Notes: generated from the letters alone by a model not told the origin. 39,779 bases of DNA from Candidatus Krumholzibacteriota bacterium (GCA_024277025.1 JAJRWA010000002.1:1-39779), one strand, 5' to 3'; shown: positions 25,387 to 33,599, numbered from the stretch's first letter. A program made the numbers and translations.

Positions 25387-25464
25387 CGGGGCGTAGCGCA
25401 GCCCGGTTAGCGCGCCTGCTTCGGGAGCAGGAGGTCGGGAGTTCGAATCTCCCCGCCCCGACCA
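25387..25464 (+). tRNA. tRNA-Pro(CGG)
   Basis: A 78-nt cloverleaf with acceptor CGGGGCG/CGCCCCG, anticodon stem CCTGC/GCAGG, loop TTCGGGA (anticodon CGG), T loop TTCGAAT and encoded CCA. It shares acceptor and T-arm sequence with tRNA-Pro(GGG). The next gene's frame begins directly after it. Confidence 0.95.
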
Positions 25465-25520
25465 CGTCATTTCCCACGCAGTCTTTTGATCTGTATCTTG
25501 CCGCGTTCGGGGCGCTTCTG

Positions 25521-26123
25521 GTGCTGTGCCTGGCCTCGCCCTCCCTGGCGCGAACGCCCTTGCCGGCCACCTACGAGGTGCGGCGCGGCGACAACCTCTC
25601 GCTCATCGCCCAGCGCTTCGGCACGACTGTTGCGGCCCTGAAGAGGGACAACTCCCTGCGCAGCGACATCATTCATGTGGGTGACCGCATCAGCCTCAAG
25701 CACCCATTCGCGCGACGGTCAACCCGCCAGCTCTCCTGGGAGCGCCCGCTGCGCCATCCCGGCCCGGTGCTGCGGCCCTTTGGCCAGTACAAGGCCGCCG
25801 GTATCCTGATGCCGCGCACCGGCACCGAACTGGCCGCGCCGGTCGGCACCCAGCTTTACGCGCCGGCCACGGGAGTCGTCCGGCACAGCGGGCCGATCGA
25901 GGGCATAGGCCACATCCTGATCATCGAACACGCCGGCGACTACGCGACCGTTCTTTCCCCCTGCGATCCGGCTTCAGTCAGGGTGACGGTGGGACAGGCC
26001 GTGCTGCGGGGCGACCCGCTGGCCCGGACTGCGGCGCCGGACGAGGCCGGGGCCAAACCGTTCATCCACGTCGAGCTGCGGCGCAAGGACAAGGCTATCC
26101 CACCGGACCGCATGCTCAGGTAG
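25521..26123 (+). CDS. LysM/LytM-domain protein, degenerate M23 peptidase fold
   Basis: An exported cell-wall protein. Residues 16-60 form a LysM peptidoglycan-binding domain (YEVRRGDNLSLIAQRFGTT). From about 98 on there is a LytM (M23) fold (GTELAAPVGTQLYAPATGVV ... GHILIIEHAGDYATVLSP ... FIHVELRRKDKAIPPDRML). The zinc ligands are missing: no HxGxD before LAAP, SP in place of the usual YaH, and only one His in FIHVE. It is probably an EnvC/NlpD-like amidase activator. GTG 25521 is the first usual start after the tRNA, but the hydrophobic signal sequence begins upstream (DLYLAAFGALLVLCLA), so a non-standard start near 25485 is possible. Confidence 0.8.
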   Translation: MLCLASPSLARTPLPATYEVRRGDNLSLIAQRFGTTVAALKRDNSLRSDIIHVGDRISLKHPFARRSTRQLSWERPLRHPGPVLRPFGQYKAAGILMPRTGTELAAPVGTQLYAPATGVVRHSGPIEGIGHILIIEHAGDYATVLSPCDPASVRVTVGQAVLRGDPLARTAAPDEAGAKPFIHVELRRKDKAIPPDRMLR

Positions 26124-26141
26124 ATCTTCCAGGAGGCAGAG

Positions 26142-26657
26142 ATGGATATTCGAGACCACATTCGCGCCGTACCGGATTTTCCCAAGCCTGGCATTCTCTT
26201 CCGGGATATCACCCCCGTGACCGAGAATCCGGCCGCGTACCGGGCCGCCCTGCAGGGGCTGGAGGAGTTGCTGGACGGCCTGGCGTTTGACAGTTTCGCC
26301 GCCGTCGAGTCCCGTGGCTTCATCTTCGGCGGACCGCTGGCCGTGACCATGGACAAGGGCATGGTCCTGGTCCGCAAGGCCGGTAAATTGCCGGCCAGGA
26401 CACGCGCCGTCACCTACGCCCTGGAGTACGGCGAGGCAACCCTGGAAGCCCACGTCGACAGTTTCAGCCCGGGGGACAGGGTGGTCGTCGTTGACGATCT
26501 GCTGGCCACCGGGGGTACGGCCGTCGCCACGGCCGAACTGGTGGCCGCGGCCGGGGCCACGGTCTCGGCTTTTCTCTTCCTGGTGGAACTGGATTTCCTG
26601 GCCGGACGTGAGAAACTGACCGGCACGGCGCCCGTGTTTTCCCTTGTGCGGTACTAG
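26142..26657 (+). CDS. apt: Adenine phosphoribosyltransferase
   Basis: It salvages adenine to AMP using PRPP. The PRPP-binding loop VVVVDDLLATGGTAVA, the start MDIRDHIRAVPDFPKPGILF, the block ESRGFIFGGPLA and RKAGKLPA are diagnostic. Length 171 is standard. AGGAGG lies five bases before the ATG. It follows the LysM gene by 18 bp and precedes tRNA-Arg. Confidence 0.98.
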   Translation: MDIRDHIRAVPDFPKPGILFRDITPVTENPAAYRAALQGLEELLDGLAFDSFAAVESRGFIFGGPLAVTMDKGMVLVRKAGKLPARTRAVTYALEYGEATLEAHVDSFSPGDRVVVVDDLLATGGTAVATAELVAAAGATVSAFLFLVELDFLAGREKLTGTAPVFSLVRY

Positions 26658-26701
26658 CGGCGCTTCTATTTTGAGGCCCGGTCAAGGCTTTGGCAGACGG
26701 T

Positions 26702-26778
26702 GCCCCCGTAGCTCAGTTGGATAGAGCACCAGATTCCTAATCTGGGGGCCGTGGGTTCGAATCCCGCCGGGGGTACCA
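26702..26778 (+). tRNA. tRNA-Arg(CCT)
   Basis: A 77-nt cloverleaf with acceptor GCCCCCG/CGGGGGT (first pair G-U), D arm GCTC-GAGC, anticodon stem CCAGA/TCTGG, loop TTCCTAA (anticodon CCT), T loop TTCGAAT and encoded CCA. It reads AGG. Confidence 0.94.
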
Positions 26779-26784
26779 CCGCTG

Positions 26785-27228
26785 TCAGGAGGCCGGGTTG
26801 GGCGGCGGGTCGGCCGTATGCTGCGCCCGGCCGAGGTAGCTATCGCTGAGTACCCGGTCTGCAGGTATCGCGGCCTCCACCGCCGACAACCAGTCATCCA
26901 ACTCCGACAAGGCAAAGGGTTTCGTGAAGACGGGGCAGCCAAGCTCGGCTGCTGCAACTCGTTATGGCGGACGCCAACTACCGGCCGTCAGGGCCACTGA
27001 GGTCTGCCGGCAACCGGCCCTGAGCAGTCCCTGCAGAAAGTCCAACCCGGAACCGCTGCGCAACTGGATGTCGCTGACGATCACGTCCGCACAGGGTCCG
27101 CCGTCACACTCAGGGCACGCGAATCCACCGGCGAAGGAATAGACTTCATAGCCCCGCCGGCTGAGCGTGGCGGCCAGCAGGAGCCGGACCGTATCGTCTC
27201 GGTCAAAGACAAATGCCCGCAGTTGCAT
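26785..27228 (-). pseudogene. Response regulator receiver protein split by one in-frame stop
   Basis: The - strand frame from ATG 27228 reads a receiver domain with acidic residues Asp9, Asp11 and Asp12, phospho-acceptor Asp53 (VIVSDIQ) and a cysteine group CPECDGGPC, up to VALTAGSWRPP. It then meets TAA (26962-26964). Directly after it, in the same frame, the rest of the domain continues (AAAELGCPVFTKPFALSELD), including the conserved Lys in TKPF, and ends at TGA 26785. It is a stand-alone, cysteine-containing receiver type. A single nonsense change explains the break; sequencing error or readthrough cannot be excluded. A Fur-box match lies 33 bp upstream. Confidence 0.8.
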
Positions 27229-27260
27229 GCTGCCAATCCCCTGGGCGAGGACATTTTTCA

Positions 27261-27279
27261 GATAACGATTATCATAATC
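27261..27279 (-). promoter_or_regulatory. Fur box upstream of the response regulator
   Basis: GATAACGATTATCATAATC matches the 19-bp E. coli Fur consensus (GATAATGATAATCATTATC) at 16 of 19 positions and is near-palindromic. It lies 33-51 bp upstream of the ATG at 27228, a fitting operator position. It implies iron-responsive control of the response regulator. Confidence 0.65.
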
Positions 27280-27323
27280 TAGCAGATCGCAATTGATGAA
27301 GCAAGGTCAGGTCCACGGCCTGC

Positions 27324-29102
27324 TCAGGGAACGTCCACCAAGGGTGCCATGGCCCCACTGGCCGGAGATGCCCCCCCGGCGTAGACGGGATCCGCGGTCG
27401 CGGACTCCGGCAATCCGTTCCAGAACCACAGATCAAAGTATCGCGAATGGTCCCGGGGCGTGTAACACGCCATGAAGTGTTCCCGGAAGCTGACCGGGAA
27501 AAGAGGCTTGTGCGGTGCGTACCAGTTCTGCTTGCTGAACGGCACCTGCCTGCGGGGGACCAGCCACACCGCCACGCGCCCTTCACTGATCGCCAGGTAG
27601 GTCTTGGGCGAAATCTCCCGGCCCGAGAGGCTGGAATCCATGACCGAGATGGGGTCGATCAACAACGGGTTGTCCGCGAACACGAGCAGCGGCCGCAGCC
27701 AGGTCGTCTGGAAACTGAGATTCTCGCCACCGCAGGCCATCGAAATCGTCAGGCCAGGATAGGCGCTCATGATCTCCTTCACATCCAGGGCCAGATCAGG
27801 AGTCCGCCCGATCTCATAGCTCACATAGCGCACCGCACGGTAGGCATTGACCGAGCCGGCCAGCAACGCGGTCAGCAAGGTGGCCGCCAGGACGACCTGT
27901 ACGGGCCGCGGGCGGCGGGCGGCACCTGCAACTTCGAGATACCCGGCCCGCAAGAGTTTCCCCAGCAGGAACATGGTCGTCGGCACCAACGGCAGCAGGT
28001 GCACCGGTCCGGCGCCGGGCTTGGCAGCCAGGACCGTTGTCAGTCCAAAAACCGGCACCAACAACCATAATTCGACCCGGAACCGTCGCCAGAGCAGCGG
28101 ACGTTCGGGCGCGGCCCAGACCAGACCGATCACCGGCAGCAGCAGAAAAGCCGCGTAACGCAAGGTCTGACCGAGGGTGTGAGCCTCCAAGCCGTGGGAA
28201 ACCGCATTGGACAGCCAGCCCACGTAGTTGACCAGGGAAACCTGGGGGTACACAAAGAAGGGCGCGATCACGACCGCAACGGTCCCCAGCCCGCACAGGA
28301 CCACGTCCCGGCGGCCAAAACGGCGCAGCACCAGGGCAAAAACCGGCAGAAAATAGATGGCACCGTGGGCCTTCAGGTTGATGGCAAAGCCGGCGGCCAC
28401 CGCCACGGTCACCAGTGCCAGCACACGGCGTGAGCGGGCGCCCGCAAAAAGGCCCAGGCCAACGGCAAACAGCAGCAGCGCGTCGGGCCGGACCAGGTAG
28501 ACCGCAAACCCCTGGGTCCAGTAATAGAGAACCGCCAGGGCAGTCACCGTCAGGGCCAGCAGGTCACGGCTCCGCCGAGCCACGGCCGCATACAGAAAGA
28601 CCAGGCTGCCCAGGCTGCCGAAGATGGAAGCCACTTTGGCTGAGGCCAGGGATGGGCCCAGAATCTTGAGAAAAAGCCCGTTGGTCAGGAACACGGAGGG
28701 ACCGTAGAGGACGCTGTAACGTTCGGCGGCGTCGAAAGCCGTGTAGAGGGGCCGGCCGGTCTGCACCAACCAGGAAAGGCAGGAAACGACGGGCTCGACT
28801 TCCCCAGCGAAACCCTTGGCCGTTACATACCAGCCGCCAATGGCCGCGAAAACTCCGATCAGGCCCAGCGCGACGGCTGTCAGCAGGGTACGACCGCGCC
28901 AAGGCGAATCGCCCGAATCGTGGCGCAGGGGGTGCAAACGCAGGAAAAACCAGGTCAGGACGGCGAATGCGGCAAAAGCCAGCACCATGTGCCGAGCGAA
29001 GAAGATGAACAGATCTAGAAGGTGGCGTATCACGTGGTGACCCGGGATTACATAAGCCACGCCATATCTTTGAGTTAGCAACAAGGGTTGGCGAGTGCCC
29101 AT
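27324..29102 (-). CDS. GT-C type integral membrane glycosyltransferase
   Basis: A 592-residue protein with about ten membrane helices in the first 430 residues and a soluble C-terminal domain. The first loop (GFAGEVEPVVSCLSWLVQTGRPLY) has the acidic pair position and the GxPLY pattern of the ArnT/PMT-like superfamily, which uses polyprenyl-phosphate sugars outside the membrane. The exact acceptor is unknown. ATG 29102 has no clear ribosome binding site; GTG 29033 is an alternative. A possible promoter (TTGACA at 29144-29149) lies just upstream. It sits 95 bp upstream of the broken response regulator on the same strand. Confidence 0.75.
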   Translation of the reverse strand: MGTRQPLLLTQRYGVAYVIPGHHVIRHLLDLFIFFARHMVLAFAAFAVLTWFFLRLHPLRHDSGDSPWRGRTLLTAVALGLIGVFAAIGGWYVTAKGFAGEVEPVVSCLSWLVQTGRPLYTAFDAAERYSVLYGPSVFLTNGLFLKILGPSLASAKVASIFGSLGSLVFLYAAVARRSRDLLALTVTALAVLYYWTQGFAVYLVRPDALLLFAVGLGLFAGARSRRVLALVTVAVAAGFAINLKAHGAIYFLPVFALVLRRFGRRDVVLCGLGTVAVVIAPFFVYPQVSLVNYVGWLSNAVSHGLEAHTLGQTLRYAAFLLLPVIGLVWAAPERPLLWRRFRVELWLLVPVFGLTTVLAAKPGAGPVHLLPLVPTTMFLLGKLLRAGYLEVAGAARRPRPVQVVLAATLLTALLAGSVNAYRAVRYVSYEIGRTPDLALDVKEIMSAYPGLTISMACGGENLSFQTTWLRPLLVFADNPLLIDPISVMDSSLSGREISPKTYLAISEGRVAVWLVPRRQVPFSKQNWYAPHKPLFPVSFREHFMACYTPRDHSRYFDLWFWNGLPESATADPVYAGGASPASGAMAPLVDVP

Positions 29103-29119
29103 ATGTTGCCAAGGTCCCT

Positions 29120-29149
29120 ATTTTCACATATTTCTGACGATTATGTCAA
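29120..29149 (-). promoter_or_regulatory. Putative promoter of the GT-C glycosyltransferase
   Basis: On the - strand a perfect -35 TTGACA (29144-29149) and a weaker GAAAAT (29120-29125) are separated by 18 bp in an AT-rich 100-bp gap. The -10 is only 4 of 6 to consensus. Confidence 0.4.
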
Positions 29150-29201
29150 TGATATAATAGGGCGATTGCATAATTGCGGGGATTTGGCGCTCAGAAACCG
29201 G

Positions 29202-29585
29202 TTACGAAGGCAGGTTGAGGTACTTGATGAACTTGTTGTCATACATGGAGTGTAGATAAAGAGAAACGCGCCTGACCGCATCATCACAGTCATCAGGAAA
29301 GGATTCGCTGAAGGCGACAGCCAGGTCAGCCACCGTTCGTTCACCGTCGAGGCGCCGCCACAGGAACGCCCCGCGCTCCTCGAGCGGTACCCGTATGAAG
29401 CGTTTTTCCGCGCTCAATCGCGGCTGGACCAGACGCCCCAGAATCGGATCGCTGTAGCGAGGCATGAGCACCGCCACCTGACCCGAGTGGTCGTCGTCCT
29501 CGGAGTCGTACCGCCTGACCGGCACCAGACTTGCGTAATCTACGCCAGACCAGGGGTTCCGGCGCCTGAACGAGAGCAATCCCAC
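29202..29585 (-). CDS. PqqD-like protein
   Basis: A 127-residue protein whose central and C-terminal parts match the PqqD/RRE fold: VAVLMPRYSDPILGRLVQP, IRVPLEERGAFLWRRLDGER and TVADLAVAFSESF. PqqD-type domains bind leader peptides of ribosomal peptide products. No radical SAM maturase or precursor peptide is recognised beside it, so this is a solitary copy and its role is unknown. GTG 29585 is chosen because GGAGG lies five bases upstream; TTG 29636 would add 17 residues. Confidence 0.75.
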   Translation of the reverse strand: MGLLSFRRRNPWSGVDYASLVPVRRYDSEDDDHSGQVAVLMPRYSDPILGRLVQPRLSAEKRFIRVPLEERGAFLWRRLDGERTVADLAVAFSESFPDDCDDAVRRVSLYLHSMYDNKFIKYLNLPS

Positions 29586-29757
29586 AACAACCTCCAATAG
29601 GCGGCGCGGCCCCGACCGGACATCACCCGCAATCAACCGTTGATTCCTGGCCCAAAAGCCGTAGAATGCCGGCAGGATCCAACTGCACCGCCACTCACTC
29701 GCGCCAAGACCGGCGCTGCCGGGCCCTGGTCAGGGGCCAGAGCAGGGGGAGGAGACC

Positions 29758-30123
29758 ATGGACCACACCACCACGGCCCGCGAGCGCTGGCTGGGCGCCA
29801 TCTGCTACCTCTCCATCTTCGTCTTTGTCGCCATCATGGCCAAGGAACGCACGCGCTTCCTGGCGCGGCACTGCCGCCAGGGCTTCGCCCTGCTTTTTGC
29901 CGAGATGGTCGGGGTCGCCTTCATTTTCATCATCGACGCGTCCCTGGGCAAACTGCCTGTGCTGGGCTTCATCCTCGTTATCGTCCTGCGCCTGGTTTTC
30001 TTCCTGGCCGTCTTGTCTGTCTCGGTCCTGGGTTTCACCAAGGCGCTCTTCGGTGAAGAGTGGCGAATCCCTTACCTGGACGAACTGGCCGATCGGGTGC
30101 CCGTCGAAACCAATAGCCCCTGA
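29758..30123 (+). CDS. DUF4870/Tic20-like small membrane protein
   Basis: A 121-residue protein with an N-terminal helix (WLGAICYLSIFVFVAIMA), the pattern RFLARHCRQGFALLFAEMVG (like the HxxQ core of DUF4870 proteins) and two more hydrophobic stretches. A short cytosolic tail ends DELADRVPVETNSP. GGAGGAG lies just upstream of the ATG. The function of the family is unknown. It converges on trxA across a 116-bp gap with inverted repeats. Confidence 0.75.
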   Translation: MDHTTTARERWLGAICYLSIFVFVAIMAKERTRFLARHCRQGFALLFAEMVGVAFIFIIDASLGKLPVLGFILVIVLRLVFFLAVLSVSVLGFTKALFGEEWRIPYLDELADRVPVETNSP

Positions 30124-30158
30124 GAGCGACAAGACGCACGCCACCAAGCCCTTACGGA

Positions 30159-30231
30159 CGCGCCTTCAAGAATTGCGCATAATGTATATTATGTTAACTC
30201 CACTCGAATCCCAAGGCGCGCGCGATTCTTG
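30159..30231. terminator. Nested and crossing inverted repeats between convergent genes
   Basis: Between the convergent DUF4870 gene and trxA lie CGCGCCTT (30159-30166) complementary to 30213-30220, CAAGAATTGCGC (30167-30178) complementary in 11 of 12 positions to 30220-30231, and an AT-rich perfect dyad CATAAT-GTAT-ATTATG (30178-30193). The two long pairs cross each other. Most likely they act as a bidirectional terminator; no T-run is obvious. Confidence 0.45.
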
Positions 30232-30239
30232 CGGGTCCG

Positions 30240-30569
30240 TCAACCCAGGACGCTCTCCATCTTGTCCCGGATCTTGTCCTCACTGGCCGCACCCATCAAC
30301 GAGTCCACCACCTGGCCGTTCTTGAAAAAAAGCAGCGCCGGAATCGAACGGATCCCCAGCTTGCCCGCTGTCAACGGATGCGACTGGATATCCATCTTGC
30401 CCACGGCGATTCGGCCGGCGAACTCACCAGCCAATTTTTCGACCGTCGGCGTCAAGGCTTTGCAGGGTCCGCACCAGGTCGCCCAGAAATCCACCAACAC
30501 CGGCTTATCCGCGCCAAGTACGTCCGACTCGAAACCCGCGTCCGTGAATTCCAACAGATTCTCTGACAT
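30240..30569 (-). CDS. trxA: Thioredoxin
   Basis: A 109-residue thioredoxin with the active site WATWCGPCKAL and the cis-proline segment IRSIPALLFFKNG. It reduces disulfides in the cytosol. ATG 30569 is chosen over ATG 30572 because AAGGA is then seven bases upstream. It lies 65 bp after holA and is probably the last gene of the sigma-54 regulator - lptE - holA operon. Confidence 0.96.
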   Translation of the reverse strand: MSENLLEFTDAGFESDVLGADKPVLVDFWATWCGPCKALTPTVEKLAGEFAGRIAVGKMDIQSHPLTAGKLGIRSIPALLFFKNGQVVDSLMGAASEDKIRDKMESVLG

Positions 30570-30634
30570 CATCTCGTCCTTTCCAGGTGGTTGAGCGCCC
30601 GCAAGCGATGCGCAGAAGTATACGATCCCGGCGG

Positions 30635-31675
30635 TCAATCCGCCCGGTCTTCGCACAAATCAAGAATCAGTTTTTCGATAATGATATTCGGTTGCAACGG
30701 AGATCCCTTCAAGCGACGCTCACAGGCCAAAGCCGCTTTCAGATTTCGGGACAGTCCGTCGGCGCCCATCGCGCGGGCCATGGGTTCCAAATATCGGATG
30801 CTGTATGGACTTTGCGCACTGAGAGCCGCGATCTCCTGGTTGCTCATGTTCTGCCGCCGGCCGGCCGCCAGGATCTGTCCCTTGCGCACCCGTGAAATCA
30901 GCAACGGAGCAATCTCATAGGCCGACTTTCCCCATTCCGACAGCCGAAACCAGGTCTTGAGCACCTGCCCTGCGCGCCCGGGTCCCAGACTGTTCGTGAT
31001 CTCGTAGCCCTCGAGTGCGGCCTGATCCATGATCACGCGCTCCAACTCCTGGGAACTGATCTTGCCGCCCTGGTCTTCCGCCAACAAAGCCAGCTTGGCG
31101 ATCTCCCCTTTGAGGCTGAGCAGGTCACTGCCCACCAGATCACAGAGCAACTGGGCCTGTTCCCGGGTCAGCGGCAGGTTCTCGCGTCGCGCGGCTTTCA
31201 GGGCCCACTGCACCAGCGCATCGCCCGTCGGCGGGCTGAAATCAAAAAGAAAGCCCTGTGATTGGCTCAGTTTCACCCACTTCTTCCGCTTGTCCACCTT
31301 CTCGGCCGTCATGATCAGGATCGTCTCCGCCACCGGTTTGGCCAGGTATCTTTCCATGGCCTCCTGACTGTCCTTGTCCCCGAGACAGCGATCGATATTC
31401 TTTACCCAAATGACCTGGACGCCCCCCAGCATGGGCAGCGACAAGGCCAGCTGCAGGATCCGCCCCACGTCCACCTGATCGCCCTGCAGGACGTGGTAGT
31501 TGAACGCAGCACCATCAGGGCCCAACGCATCCCTGGTGATGCGCTCGATGACACCTTCCATACGGTGGGTATCTTCGCCACCGAGGACGTAGACGGGGCG
31601 GAAGGACTTGTGCTTCAGGTCCTGGTTGACCAGTTCCTGAAACCCTGGCCCGGACTGCCTCTTGCGGTAACCCAT
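30635..31675 (-). CDS. holA: DNA polymerase III subunit delta
   Basis: HolA opens the sliding clamp in the clamp loader. The 346-residue protein shows the family pattern: FRPVYVLGGEDTHRMEGVIE at the start, an AAA+-like N-terminal half with VQVIWVKNIDR, the middle helical region (VGSDLLSLKGEIAKLAL) and the C-terminal collar domain (PLLISRVRKGQIL). It has no P-loop of its own, as usual for delta. Its start lies three bases after the lptE stop, and the lptE-holA pair is conserved in many Gram-negative bacteria. Confidence 0.93.
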   Translation of the reverse strand: MGYRKRQSGPGFQELVNQDLKHKSFRPVYVLGGEDTHRMEGVIERITRDALGPDGAAFNYHVLQGDQVDVGRILQLALSLPMLGGVQVIWVKNIDRCLGDKDSQEAMERYLAKPVAETILIMTAEKVDKRKKWVKLSQSQGFLFDFSPPTGDALVQWALKAARRENLPLTREQAQLLCDLVGSDLLSLKGEIAKLALLAEDQGGKISSQELERVIMDQAALEGYEITNSLGPGRAGQVLKTWFRLSEWGKSAYEIAPLLISRVRKGQILAAGRRQNMSNQEIAALSAQSPYSIRYLEPMARAMGADGLSRNLKAALACERRLKGSPLQPNIIIEKLILDLCEDRAD

Positions 31676-31677
31676 GT

Positions 31678-32187
31678 CTACCAGTCCTCCACAACCAGCG
31701 CCAGAATGTCGCGCACTATTTCGGTGGCCGCCTCATCCCGGGCCGTTTCCTCGCTCGTCACGTCATCGTTCAGCACGTAATTGCCGGTGCCGGTGAACCT
31801 TCTCTTGTCAAAGAGCTTCTCGCCGGTGGCCCGGATCGTCGCGGTCAGGATCACCGCAATCTGCACCTGATATTCGGTGACCGTCAAATCCTGCCGGGCC
31901 GCCACCTCCCGCAGCGAGTACCGCATCACCTTGCCACTGACAATGGTATCGGCCTCGCTGGGATCAACGACCTTCAGGGTGTTGTCCAACTGCAGGGCCC
32001 GCGTGATCGCGTCAGCCAGGTCCACCCCGATATTGGGCTCGGGTGTCATGTTCTCCAGGTACTGCACATCGACCCGCTTGATGCTCTCGTCCACCCGCCC
32101 GCTGCTCGCTGAATAGATACCGCAGCCGGTGCCAAAGAGGAACACCAGCCCGAGGGCCAGCCCCCAGAAACAAAAACTCCGAACCAT
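31678..32187 (-). CDS. lptE: LPS-assembly lipoprotein LptE-like
   Basis: A 169-residue lipoprotein with an N-terminal hydrophobic helix and a lipobox-like LFGTGC around residue 22, followed by GIYSASSG. The rest (VQYLENMTPEPNIGVDLADAITRALQ, VSGKVMRYSLREV) fits the LptE fold, which plugs LptD during lipopolysaccharide export to the outer membrane. ATG 32187 overlaps the regulator's stop by one base (TGATG); GTG 32190 is the alternative. It supports a diderm host with an LPS-type outer membrane. Confidence 0.85.
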   Translation of the reverse strand: MVRSFCFWGLALGLVFLFGTGCGIYSASSGRVDESIKRVDVQYLENMTPEPNIGVDLADAITRALQLDNTLKVVDPSEADTIVSGKVMRYSLREVAARQDLTVTEYQVQIAVILTATIRATGEKLFDKRRFTGTGNYVLNDDVTSEETARDEAATEIVRDILALVVEDW

Positions 32188-33599
32188 CACGCCTCTTCCT
32201 TGATGCCGTATTGTTTCAGCCGATAGCGAAACTTGTCCCGGTTCAGGCCCAGCAACCGCGCCGCCCGGGTCTGGTTACCCGCTGCGGCAACGAAAGCCTT
32301 GCGCACCAGGGTTTCCTCGAATTGGTGCACCAGATCCTCCAGGGCTATTCCTGCCTCAGGCAGCGGATTGACCAGCACGTTGTGCAGTGAGGCCGGCAGG
32401 TCCCCGACCGCCGGTTCCGCCTCCATCAGGTTCAGGTGTTTGCGCTCCAGAACCAGACCGTCCTCCAGCAGCACCGTACGCTCCATCAGATTCCGCAGTT
32501 CCCGAATATTGCCGGGCCAGCTGTACTCCGCGAACGCCGACCTCGCCGACTCCCCCACCTCGCGAAAACCCTTGCCGAAGCGCTCGTTGTAAATCCCAAG
32601 AAAATACTCGGCCAAGGGCCCGATGTCCTCCCGCCGATCACGCAACGGGGGCACCACCAACTGCACAACATTCAGGCGATAGAACAGATCCTCACGGAAA
32701 CGTCCCGCCTTCACTTCACCGGCCAAATTCCGATTGGTCGCCGCCACGATCCGAACGTCCACACTGATGTCGGCGATGCCGCCCACCCTGCGGAACGACA
32801 TCTTCTCCAGCACCCGCAGCAGCTTGACCTGGATCGGCAGCGACATCTCGCCGATCTCGTCCAAAAAGAGAGTGCCCGAATCCGCCAGTTCCAGCAGCCC
32901 CATCTTCTGGGTCGCCGCGTCGGTAAAAGCGCCTTTCTCGTGGCCGAACAGCTCACTCTCCAGCAATTGCTCGGGCAGGGCCGCGCAGTTGATCTCCAGG
33001 AACGGGAAGGTCCGGCGCGGCGACGTCCGGTGGATCAAATTGGCCAGCACATCCTTGCCGACGCCACTTTCGCCCTCGATCAGGACCGTCGTGCCCGAAC
33101 CGCCGGCAATCTGGCGCACGATGTCATAGAGCTTGAGCATGGCCGGAGCCCGGCTGGCCACCACATCATCCATGCCACCGAACAGGTCGGACTGGGTCGT
33201 CGTGCGGAAGCGTTCCCTGGCCGGGGCCGTCTCCTCCAGGGCCTTGTCCACCACGGCCAGCAACTTGTCCAGTTGGATGGGTTTGTTGACGTAGTCGAAC
33301 GCGTCCAGCTTCATGGCCTGCACGGCCGAATCGGACTCGCTGTAGGCAGTGATCATGACCACCGGCAGATGAGGCAGCCGCTGTTTCAAGGCCTGCAAGA
33401 CCTGCAGACCCGTCATGTCCGGCAGGCGCAGATCCAGCAAGGCGATATCCGGCGGGCTGGCTGCGGCGCTTGCCAGGGCGATTTCACCAGTGGCGGCGGT
33501 CACCACGCTGTAGCCGCGGTCCTCGAGGGTCGCTTCCAGAAAAAGGCGGATGGCTTCTTCATCATCGATGATCAGAATGGACGGTTTCATGGAATGCAT
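32187..33599 (-). CDS. Sigma-54-dependent response regulator (NtrC family)
   Basis: A 470-residue regulator. The receiver domain has Asp56 (LLDLRLPD) and Lys106 (VNKP). The AAA+ domain has Walker A GESGVGKD (176-183), the sigma-54 contact loop GAFTDA (223-228, a variant of GAFTGA) and Walker B TLFLDEIG (243-250). A Fis-type HTH closes the protein (NQTRAARLLGLNRDKFRYRL). ATG 33599 is chosen for AAGG five bases upstream; ATG 33590 is possible. No histidine kinase adjoins it. It heads the lptE-holA-trxA run, so it may be transcribed with envelope genes. Confidence 0.95.
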   Translation of the reverse strand: MHSMKPSILIIDDEEAIRLFLEATLEDRGYSVVTAATGEIALASAAASPPDIALLDLRLPDMTGLQVLQALKQRLPHLPVVMITAYSESDSAVQAMKLDAFDYVNKPIQLDKLLAVVDKALEETAPARERFRTTTQSDLFGGMDDVVASRAPAMLKLYDIVRQIAGGSGTTVLIEGESGVGKDVLANLIHRTSPRRTFPFLEINCAALPEQLLESELFGHEKGAFTDAATQKMGLLELADSGTLFLDEIGEMSLPIQVKLLRVLEKMSFRRVGGIADISVDVRIVAATNRNLAGEVKAGRFREDLFYRLNVVQLVVPPLRDRREDIGPLAEYFLGIYNERFGKGFREVGESARSAFAEYSWPGNIRELRNLMERTVLLEDGLVLERKHLNLMEAEPAVGDLPASLHNVLVNPLPEAGIALEDLVHQFEETLVRKAFVAAAGNQTRAARLLGLNRDKFRYRLKQYGIKEEA

